From Spongilla lacustris (Eukaryota; Porifera; Demospongiae; Spongillida; Spongillidae), in assembly GCA_949361645.1 (NCBI GenBank), contig OX442421.1, forward strand, positions 8,559,014 to 8,623,013: a stretch of 64,000 nucleotides of DNA. Reading direction: 5' to 3'. Below, piece after piece: positions 54,671-64,000 of this stretch (within the stretch, counting starts at the first letter, position 1; each line of letters opens with the position of its first letter). Below the pieces are notes generated by a model. It was given only the letters and a program-made list of their open reading frames with translations, did not search any database and was not told where the DNA came from. Position numbers and translations under genes: made by a program.

Positions 54671-57600
54671 CTAGGTGGCTTCAGTCTCAGCAGCAGGCTC
54701 AGTGCTGTCTTGTGCAGCAGTTGCTGTACTGTCACCGCTCTGTGAACTGCAAGGTATGCTGCTCCCATCCAAAGAGGCAGGCTGCACACTGGATTTATTA
54801 GGTTCCTAAAATCATGACGGTATCATGACAGTGCATGCATGAGGATTAAAAAAAAAAAGATGACAAAAACATTACCACATACTGTGGCATCTCCTGAACA
54901 TACTAAGGAAAAACCACATATTCTTATTAATCACATACTCCACATTTAAAAGTGAATTAGAATTAGGCAGAAAATAATCCCCCTCCATAACCACTGTACA
55001 TGTAGGTGTAATGATACAAGTCATGTGGGGGTGTCGCGTGGCAGGATCAGGACTCTGGGTATGAATGGTGCCTTCTCATGGCAGTGTTAAGTGAACACAA
55101 TGCATACAAGCAGTGCTCAGCTTACACAGAGGCACAAAATTGACAAGTGCAGAAGCTGCCACAGATTGTACTTATGGTACTGGGAATTGACAGGAAGTGT
55201 GGAATGGTAAATACAAAAGGTTGTCACTACTGGGTTTTGCAAAACAATATTTGTAAAATGTCCCAGCAAGATGGAGATACTTGTTGCTTTCAACCCATTT
55301 GGGCGTTCAAAATGCATTTGCATTCTCAAGAAATTAATATGCTATGGAATGGTGAGCTGAGTAATGATGTATTTATGCAGCTGCCATGAAACATTTGATC
55401 AATGAAACACAGGGTCCCAAAAATGGAATAACATTCGACCAATGACAACACAGGGTCCACACTAAAAACTTCAGTGCCCAAAAATCGAATGCTTATAAAT
55501 GCCATTGTATTGTTTCTGTTCTTGCAATGCCCTCACTTGTGATTTAAATTTTTTTGATAGACCAACAGATTTCGGAGTGCTCAAACCAAGCAAGTCTGTC
55601 AAGACTTGCAACCCACCTTGCCCAGGGGAAACTCCATCAAATTAAAAGCCACTTGTCATATCTACATCGACAGCCTCAGCATAGTCCTCTACCCTTGCTA
55701 GGATTTCATGTAGACTTACATGCATACTAGCCACTACTTAAACTGAAGTACTGTAATTGTTCCATTTCTGTGAGTGGTATATAGTACACAACAAAATCAG
55801 GCCTGCACGCATCTAGCTAGCAACACGCATGCACCTAGTCCTGCTACAGGACAATTTAAGGCTACAACCCAAACAGAACTCACGGCTGCAGGTTGCTGAG
55901 GAAGGGGTGGTGGTTGTACAAAGTAAGGTAGCTTCCCTCTTTGAAAATCAGACAGCACAACCTTAGCCACAGTGCTCACATCTGGTTCACCACCCTAACG
56001 AGAGCCCAGCCATCATCCAACAAAACAGTGCCAATAGAAGAACCCATACCTTCAGCAGCCTCCCCATTCTAGCTGCCAGCTGCTCTAGGAAGTCTGTTGC
56101 GTCTGCCCATGTTGAGATATGGTACGTCTTCTGCAAGTACTCTGGCTTCACCCTCTCCAGTACAGCAGGTATGTAGTCTGCTGGGTCCTTCAAGTTCTCT
56201 ACACGCACCTGTGCACAATAATGCATGGTCTTTAGTGTCACAGTAATGCCAAACTACCCTGGCAAGGTAATGACGATTGTACTGCCCCATTCTCAGCTGC
56301 CCCTGATCCACTACCCAGACCCTTTCCATGACAGATAATTGCCATGGTAACACAATCTGGACCGCTTTCCATGACAGATAGCTGCCATGGTAACCAGTGG
56401 AGCTCACAGGATGCCTTATGTTCCCATGCCATTAACACACTATAAGTGCATATTGACCACCTGAGGATGGCTTTGGGAACATAGGCAGTTGCCTACATTG
56501 TACCAGAGAAAATGGCAATTGCCATCGTAACTATCTATCTTCGAAGTGGTCACAGTATTACCAGCTGTTACTGGCATCAAACACACCCTATTACTTCAAC
56601 AAGAGCACAGGTGTGTGCCACATTCTAAGGTCAGAGGTACTCACCACTCCTTTAAGGACTATTTCAGATTCAGAGTCATCGGTGGGACACACCACACCCG
56701 GACAGTCAATGAGATAGATTCTTTTCATCAGTGTCACGTACTGCCACACCTACTAGCAGGGAGTAATCCAAGTAGTTGAGCCATTCTAACATACGTGCAG
56801 TCCCTTGAAGTCTGACATGTATGCCTTCTTACCTTGGTTTCACCCGGTATTGGAGCCACACTGCATACTTTTTTTTGGCGGAGTGTGTTAATGATCGAGC
56901 TTTTGCCAACGTTGGGGTAGCCAATAAACCCTACACTACAGAAATTGGGCAAGACATTAAATGAGTAACACGTTAGAAAAGCATGTCAAACCTGATCTGC
57001 TTTTTGTCACTATGCAGCTGGTGTGCGTGTGTGTGTAATTAGGGGATAATGTTTGGTTCTCCAGTGAGAAGGGGAGTACCTTTGCAAACTGTCTAAGGAG
57101 GTGAATGAGTGCTCCCTTTCCAAACGAGTTTGTAACGCTGGCATGAAATGCAAGGGTGGGATATTCTTTCGAGAGCGTAGTTATCCAGCGTGCCTGGTAC
57201 CATGCAACAGAGTCAGTAACTACATGGCCACCCACCCACGCTTACCGTCACCCAAGTTGGGACAAGGTCGCACTTGTTCAGCAGGAACACAAGATGCTTG
57301 TGGCCCTTCTCCTTGCGAATGAAGGACTCCACCATCTTGGACCTTGTCCCCATTGGGTTTCTGCAGTCCAGCACCTGTCCACAAAAAGATGGCAGTGATC
57401 AGGGTGCCCACCACCCCACACACATGGGAGGTGCCCCACCTGCACTACAACATCAGATGAGTCAATCACCTACAGCAAATGACACATTGGTGAGCTCTGA
57501 ATGGCAATGAGACCAAACAAACAGAAATAATACCTTGTGGAGCTCATTCCATATACGCTTGGACTGTCCTTTTGAAAAAATACAATCCCTTGTTTCTTCC

Positions 57601-57814
57601 CTGGTAATGCCAATTGGAAAAAAAAAAAAAAGTATTAAAAAAAAGAAGATATCGCTAAGTAATGATATAACTTGAGCCGTACTTAAAGTCCGGTACTTCC
57701 TTAACTAGGTCGGTGTCCTTGCTTGTGTCATATTGTGCTGCAAAACAGAAGATTGCACAAGGCACAAAGAGATACCAAAAATACCTTCAGACTGCTGTGT
57801 GATTTCTACTAGCG

Positions 57815-57859
<45 letters not shown>

Positions 57860-58676
57860 CACATGTAAAACACAATGCTGTGGAGCAGCTGATTGCAACA
57901 AGCATCACTTTAGACACACCTCCATGTCTGATGCCTTTAAATTAGGCTTTTTGCGCTGGGCCTTGGGACCAAACACAGTAGAGAAACTTTCTGTCTCAAG
58001 CATGTGAACACGTGTGTGCTGGTTAAAAATAAATAAAATTAACACACATACAACCATGATATCAGTAACAATGTCAATATCGTGTTGAATACCTTTGCAG
58101 TCTCCTTGAGCAGAGAAATAGGTAGCCCTGTCTGCTTCATCACCACCTGAAAAGGAGCTGTATAGTAGCATCAAGCGTTTTGGCAACATTACCCTTTACC
58201 TTATATGGGTCTCTCATTGTCTTCCCCAGCTCATCCTGGAACCTCTGCAGAGCGTCCTGACTTATAACCTTTGTGTTTCCTAGGAAACAGTATCATAATT
58301 AAAGACTCAAACCCCCCCCCCCCCCCTAAACCAATGTTTAATACACTAACCAAACCATTTTCTGTTGGGTTCTATACGAGCAACTTCTCCAGGCTTTGCA
58401 GGTGCCTGAAAGGGAGCTGGCTTCACCACTCTTCCATTACGATTTCTTGAACAACAATACAACGATTTTAAAAACAAAACAGTTAAAAAAAATCTCCCGA
58501 TGCTAACCTGACCACCTTTCCTCCTTTGTTGTACATCTGAAGGCGCTTCGTGGTAGCTTTGTCTCGCATTTTATAGGTTGAGCTTGGTTGCTCTAAAAAA
58601 AAGGGCCGATTGTAGATAGTTGCATTTCCATCAGAACATTACCTTTAGAATTAGAAGTTGTAGTCGTCTTTCCCAT
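54671..58676 (-). CDS. GNL2: GNL2 (NGP-1/Nog2) nucleolar GTPase
   Basis: Eighteen minus-strand exons: 58676-58643, 58592-58508, 58445-58351, 58279-58200, 58146-58093, 58018-57920, 57815-57785, 57737-57683, 57600-57534, 57469-57440, 57374-57246, 57193-57080, 57017-56992, 56935-56833, 56749-56645, 56208-56050, 55994-55884, 54805-54671 (503 residues). The NGP N-terminal domain has [18 protein letters not shown] and [18 protein letters not shown]. The circularly permuted GTPase runs G4 (LLNKCDLVP), then G1 (GYPNVGKSS), G2 and G3 (DCPGVV). The role is 60S export-competence checking in the nucleolus. The long Lys/Glu-rich C-terminal region of vertebrate GNL2 is replaced by a short Ser/Thr/Ala tail. 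Confidence 0.93.
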
Positions 58677-58799
58677 CCTTTGTTTGTTTCTGTGGGAAGC
58701 ACGTGGGTATAAACCGGTTGCAATAAATTTTATCACGTGACGTTCGCGCAATTTTTGAGCTCAGTTAAAAAAAAAATACTAGCTGCCAGTTGTCTCGCG
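58677..58799. promoter_or_regulatory. bidirectional promoter/5' region GNL2-PPM1G
   Basis: The divergent start codons are 123 bp apart. The shared promoter is inferred from spacing. Confidence 0.6.
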
Positions 58800-61700
58800 A
58801 TGGGTGCACTCCTTAGCAAGCCGTTGACAGAAAAGGATTCCGAGTGCGGAGAGTTTAAATTGGGAAGCAGGGCATTGTCCTACGCCGCAACTGGGATGCA
58901 GGGCTGGAGAATGTCAATGGAGGTAACAAAACTTTGGACGTGTTGTGACGTTTTTATCAAAGCACGTAAGGTTCGAACGCGTTGTCATTGAAGGTAAAAA
59001 GTTACTTTTTCGTATGTTGTGAACGTCTGAATCCGCTTAAGCATAGTGTAACGCAATGAATAGGAAAGGAATTTGTTGCCAGGTAACGCAAGCTAGAACG
59101 TTGTGTGACAAGCAAATTGCGAGATTAATTTGGAACGTAGTTTACCTTGGAAAAAAAATTCCTCACATCTGCTAATAATTGGACTGGAGTAAAATCCCCT
59201 AAGGCACAGTTGCGTGGCTTGGCTGCGTTGTATGTGCTCGTATTTCATTTTCGGGGTGAAGCTTCTCCCTCCCAAATCCCTTTCCCACCACTGGAAATGG
59301 GCTGTGCATTTTGCAGATAAGGTTGCTCCTGAGTATGTGAGCCCTTGCAAGCAGTAGCTGCTTCGTATGGGAGGGGGGGGGGGGGGGGGGGGGGGGGGGA
59401 TGTAGACTCTTTTGGTCAAAGTAGGCACACATTGTGACCATGTTGGCTACTTTATGGTAGTAGTGGAAGTGGTCATTGAAAGGGTGAGGGGAGGGGGGGC
59501 AAAGGGGGTACCAGCTGATTGCTTTTCGTTTACAAACACAGCAGCATGATGTATAAGTACATGTGTACATGAACACATGGCACGCGTTTTGCATATGCTA
59601 TACACAAAATGCTCAGGCTCACTGGCATATGCAGACATGCTATACACAAAATGCTCAGGCTCACTGGCATATGCAGACATGCTATACACAAAATGCTCAG
59701 GCTCACTGGCATATGCAGACATGCTATACACAAAATGCTCAGGCTCACTGGCATATGCAGACATGCTATACACAAAATGCTCAGGCTCACTGGCATATGC
59801 AGTGTGCACAGGTGAACATGCATGTCTACAAAATTGCATACAAACCCTTGCTAGTGGATTCATGTCCCTTCACCGGCTTACATGTACATACAAAATGCAA
59901 GCTGCAATGTCTGTGAGAATACACCACGTGTGATATGCAATGTTAAGATACATGTGCACTTGCTTACATGCTCACGATATGTGTGCTCCATTATTGAAGA
60001 GTATCCTTCAGGTGAGTTTGATGTGCCAGGTGTCTCATATATGTGCTGTTTTGTGGAATCATTGGAATCCAAGCATTGGTTGACTATTTTTTTGTGATGG
60101 TTTAACATGCACAGAAGCTACTGGTAGTATGCCATTAATTGGTAACACCATGCACTTTTAGGAATTGTGATGATTTCGTGTTGAGATAATCACATTCAGC
60201 ATTTTAGAAATTGTGATGATTTCATGTCGAGATAATTACATTAAACAAAGAGCATGGTTCACCTTGGGTCACATTGTGCTTGTAAGCAATCAGTTTGCTG
60301 CCTAGATGATTGCATTTGCTCAAACATATCTTAGTCTGGTCCAGCAGTTTAGCTGAGACCAGGTACCAAAGAAGGAATGTGTGTATTCAAAGTGTTCTAT
60401 ACTTGGAAATGTCTAAAGGTATCTGTGCTTAATATGTATGCATCCTGTGTTTGAGGGTTGGAAAATGCACAGTGGTGCAAAAGGCTACCTCTTTTGGAAG
60501 CAGCGAACTCTAACTTAATGTGCATTATCTCCATCTGTTTTCATTCCGTAGAAGTAACCAATCATTTACTTTAGAGAGATAAAAAATAATATCTTTTTGT
60601 TGATGTTAAGCAGGCCCATAGCAAGGTTTTTCAACAGGGCCCCACCTGGTTCTAAACAGCAATAACTTCCAGCAGGAGTAATAAAATTGCTTCAAATTCG
60701 GTTTGTAAGTACGGAGGCCCTCTACCTATTGATTTGTTCTGTTCATTAATTTATGTCATCCGTTACGGAGATACAGTTGAACAAACTGTGGGCACATTTT
60801 CATGCTTGATTCGCGCCAATGATTGGGGCAAATTGTGTCCCACTCAATGAATGAGGAGGCGGTGATTATCTAATCTAGCAGGAAATTGTCCACGTACTTA
60901 TGTTCAACTGTATCCTGTAACAGATGGCATAAAAATAACGAACAACAGTACAGACCAATAGCTAAGGGATCTCTCTACCTATATACCGAATTTGAAGCGA
61001 CTTGATTACTCCTGCTGAAAGTTGTGTTGGGTTTGAACCTGGTGGGGTATCGGACGTTGCAATACTGGCATGGAGCTAGTGCAATACCCCAAAATGTATT
61101 TTAAATGGTGTAGTATAAAGTGCAGAAAATAGGAAGTGAATAGCCTTAACCATTCTGAAGATATAGTGATTCAAATGCAAATAAATTTTATAACACTTTA
61201 TACATATATGCGAAACGACGTTTTCATGGAAACTGTCCCATATATATATATGTGAACACCAATGATGGTTGTTTGCGAGGGGAGCATACTTTTTAGCAGT
61301 TGCATTAACACTGAAGATATGTGGAGCTGGACTCTAATTAATTGCCTCATTAGCTGTTACATGTATACTGCCTGCTTGAGATCAGCAATTGGCTGTTGTT
61401 CAATCAGTGCTGTGCTCAGTAGGTAGTATACATGCAGATTGCATATATGTGATTGGTTCCTACTGCTGTGTCGTCAATGTGCTGTATGGACATGTAGCTA
61501 CCCCCTCCCCCCCCCCCCCCCCTCCCCAATTCGCTATGGGCCTGTAAATGGAGAAAGTGAAAAGTGGGTGTACAGATTACCCCATTTATGATGTTACGGT
61601 GATGCGTGACTTTCAATTAATAATGATAGTGGTGACCTTGTTGCTGTGGTGATGATTTGGTGTACGTGTGAATTTTTTCATACGTACATTGTTAGCCTAT

Positions 61701-61870
61701 TCTAGTATTACCTTAAGCTAAATAAAAAAAAAGGGCAGTCTGAATGTAGCTGCACATTATATTATATTTGGTGATGATGTGTGTTGTTGCTCCCTTTTAG
61801 GATGTAAGGTCCGTCATCTCAGAGCTTGATGAGAAGACTTCTCTGTTTGCTGTGTATGATGGTCATGGAG
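58800..61870 (+). CDS. PPM1G: PPM1G-like PP2C phosphatase, first two exons
   Basis: Exon 1 at 58800-58922 reads MGALLSKPLTEKDSEC and ends TGMQGWRMSME. Exon 2 at 61801-61870 reads DVRSVISELDEKTSLFAVYD then GHGG, joined in phase 0. This matches the PPM1G N-terminus (MGAYLSQP..., AMQGWRVSMED, ...ELD..T.. FSVYDGHGG). The Asp and Gly of DGHGG coordinate the catalytic metals, and the MGA start suggests N-myristoylation. It is a Mg/Mn-dependent Ser/Thr phosphatase linked to splicing factors and histones. Exon 2 ends in phase 1 and no third exon is visible before 64000, so the gene is 3'-partial. The 2.9-kb first intron is unusually long for this window and holds a minisatellite and foldback copy C. 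Confidence 0.85.
59378..59400. repeat. poly-G tract in PPM1G intron 1
   Basis: A run of about 20 G. Confidence 0.8.
59589..59805. repeat. 42-bp minisatellite in PPM1G intron 1
   Basis: Five near-perfect copies of a unit containing TGCTATACACAAAATGCTCA then GGCTCACTGGCATATGCAGACA. The ORFs in several frames are artefacts. Confidence 0.95.
60658..61240. mobile_element. long foldback element, copy C (left end truncated)
   Basis: It begins inside the left arm (GCTTCAAATTCGGTTTGTAA) and runs to an intact right end, GGAAACTGTCCCA. It contains the family words CCGTTACGGAGATACAGTTG and AATTTGAAGCGA. It lies in PPM1G intron 1. Confidence 0.85.
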
Positions 61871-64000
61871 GTAAGCTCCAAAGATGGTGGGCCTACATAG
61901 TTCCCCACCTCCCCCTCCCCTCTAAACTTGTCTTCAATTAAAACAATGCAAGGAGATTACTTCACATGGCCATGTATTGGTAGTGTAAATTAGCTACTAT
62001 TGCTTGCTCGCACGTATATGTAGCAACAATCTGGAGACAGATGATTACAATATCTAAAAGGCCAGGGGGTTTAATTACGAGAAAAAGATGCCAGGGTAGT
62101 GATTGTAATACAAAGTAGAGACTGGTCTGAGAATTTCAAAGTATGACCACATTTACGACCATTGTCATGCTTGAGCCCACTAAACATACACACTTAAACA
62201 TACTTGCATGTATAGCCTTATAAAAGCTAAGGCTTCTTGTGTCTCTTGTAAGGAAGGTTGCAGAGGTGTTACTGAAGACAATCCCTAGAGAATAGCTTTT
62301 TCCTTTAGCTTCGGGTGAGGAGGAACATCATTCATGCCACTGAACTGAAGTTCTCCACTGTCCACAACAACTTCTGTTTGTTACCCCACATAAAGTGTAA
62401 TGTGTCAATGTACATGTATATGTACATCCAACTCCAGTTTATGTTCGTAACTTTTGCACTATGATTGGATTAGTAACAAAAGGGAACTTGCAGTAGTTTT
62501 AAAATGCCATATATTTAAATAATAATATATATGGGACAATTTCTCCTATGTTTTATAACATTATAAAAGTAATAAGCTAAATGCTATTGACTTCCTATTT
62601 ACAACAGTTCATACAATACCATTTATCTATGGTAAAATACATTTTGGAGTGCTCCACGCCAGTATTGCAACGTTCGATAACCGACCAGGTTCAAACCCAC
62701 CATAACTTTTGATAGGAATGTTATCTATTCAAATCCTACAGAGGTCCTGCAGCTATTGATTTGTTCTGTTCGTTAATTGTTATTCATCCATTACAAAGGT
62801 ACAGTTGAACAAACTACGTGCACATTTTCGCGCTCGATTCGTGCCAATGATTTGGGTAAATTGTGTCCCACTCAATGTATGGAGGCAGGGATTATAACAT
62901 TGGCGCGAATCAAGCGGGAAAACGTGCACGTAGTTTGTTCAACTGTATCTCTGTAGTGGATGGTATAAAAATTAATGAACAGAACAAATCGATAGGTATA
63001 GGACCTATCTACCTACAAAACAAATTTGAAGTGATTTGACTCATTACTCCTACCTAAAGTTATGGCGGGTTTGAACCAGGTGGGGTATCGAATGTTGCAA
63101 TATTGGCAAGGAGCAAGTGCAAGACTTCAAACTGTATTGCACCATAGAGAAATGGTGTAGTATGTAGTGTTGAAAATAGGAAGTCCATAGCTTTAACCGT
63201 TTGTGAGATATAACGATTCAAACAAAAAGCATTTTTATAACACGATTATTTTAAACATAGGACATTTTCGCGGAAACATTCCCATATATACATATATATT
63301 GTCTAACTGTATGTCAAAAATCGAATTACTAACCTTGATTGTTGTGGGTTATTGGGTTGACCAACTAGAATGAATTAAATACAGAAATAAATCATCAAGT
63401 TAATTTTAGTTATCATTTTTTCTTTACCCCCTGGAGTTCACCGTGATATTTATATATATTTGTTTCTTATTGATTTGTTAGAGCTCATTTAGCTACACAC
63501 ACATCATACCTTGATTAAAACTGGTGTCACTTCTTCTACTAGGACCAGTGTTTCTGACATTCATGAACTCAGAATTGGATAGATTTTTTTGTGGATGGCT
63601 CACATGTTTAGGATTAGATGTGTGGTTGAGGGGCGGGATCAAATTTGCTTTGGATGCTCTGGGCTGACATTGCAGGAGCATATCCAGGAATTGGGGGAAG
63701 GGGAGGAGGCATGGGACTGTATTATAACGGGATGGCATGAGCACAGAATTATAAAGGGGAATTATAGAGGGAGTGGCACTGGAAAGGGTTGGGTGCAAGA
63801 GGGTAATGTGCTCCCTCCCACACAAAGCAGAAACTTTATTTGACGTGTGAAAAATGCATATTAAAACACACAACATAGGCATATAACGAATACATCATCA
63901 GAACAATGGGTCCATTGTAATAAAAAAAGCACACATAAGTGCAGATTATTAGGTAAGGCCCTGTACAAGTGTACATGTAACTGAGATTAGTGATTGCATT
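61871..64000. other. PPM1G intron 2, no exon seen
   Basis: Contains foldback copy D. An ORF of 129 codons on the minus strand (63882-63493) shows no domain and is probably chance. It has two short AT-rich stretches. Confidence 0.5.
62532..63284. mobile_element. long foldback element, copy D
   Basis: The ends TGGGACAATTTC and GCGGAAACATTCCCA are inverted, with TA on both sides. The 753-bp interior has both arms with the shared core (AACAAACTACGTGCACATTT and its inverse). Confidence 0.9.

Noticed and set aside
59563..59933. Overlapping 117-118-codon ORFs in two frames
   Set aside because: Five copies of a 42-bp repeat in PPM1G intron 1, open in all frames.
63493..63882. 129-codon minus-strand ORF
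   Set aside because: Ordinary composition but no domain or splice signals; it lies inside the expected PPM1G intron.

Overview
This is a gene-dense animal window, most likely from a sponge (inference). The reasons are: multi-exon genes with short GT-AG introns (many of 40-80 bp), a set of metazoan orthologues (FAAP100, DCAF6, CUSTOS, a CRADD-like CARD-Death protein, SMAP1, RRP1, TMEM86, HBS1L, GNL2, PPM1G), and two immunoglobulin-like/TIR receptors of the kind described in demosponges. There is no bacterial operon structure, no CRISPR array and no rRNA or tRNA gene that I can see. Exons were joined by hand from splice signals, reading phase and remembered family sequences; every complete model sums to a multiple of three.

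Layout. About 0.8-5.9 kb (+): 3' part of a mannose-6-phosphate-receptor-like sorting receptor. 6.2-8.45 kb (-): FAAP100. 8.54-12.4 kb (+): DCAF6, starting 82 bp from FAAP100. 13.8-15.3 kb (+): macro-domain protein of a type I know mainly from bacteria. 15.9-16.8 kb: retroelement endonuclease remnant. 18.6-21.4 and 22.4-24.5 kb (+): tandem duplicated Ig-TIR receptors. 25.3-26.0 kb (-): CUSTOS, head to head with a CRADD-like adaptor at 26.0-27.3 kb (+). 27.7-29.2 kb (+): SMAP1 ArfGAP. 29.4-32.6 kb (-): two secreted thioredoxin-fold paralogues. 32.8-34.9 kb (+): RRP1. 35.1-36.5 kb (-): two intronless TMEM86/YhhN proteins separated by 23 bp. 36.9-41.6 kb: minisatellites and an unrecognised gene. 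44.5-53.5 kb (+): HBS1L, with an alternative Ski7-like terminal exon. 54.1-54.6 kb (-): small unrecognised protein. 54.7-58.7 kb (-): GNL2. 58.8 kb onward (+): first two exons of PPM1G, leaving the window.

The most interesting locus is HBS1L. Three N-terminal exons splice in phase either to the GTPase exons (ribosome rescue factor) or to a 1.55-kb exon that ends in its own stop. That exon carries, close to the stop, an F-D-F...S-P-D-D motif like the one I remember from Ski7/HBS1L variant 3, which binds the cytoplasmic RNA exosome. Upstream of the motif the exon holds a 25-copy coding minisatellite whose unit lengths are all multiples of three.

The window is also rich in non-autonomous mobile DNA: a family of long foldback elements (four copies, mostly TA-flanked, one dated by an empty paralogous site), TA-flanked CCGTAT elements, a TTAA-flanked element, a 1.54-kb CAGTGGCGTAGG-ended insertion with an empty paralogous site, and three nested 36-39-bp hairpins. 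At least ten minisatellite families occur, several of them inside HBS1L introns. Four gene pairs start head to head within 45-282 bp, implying shared promoters.
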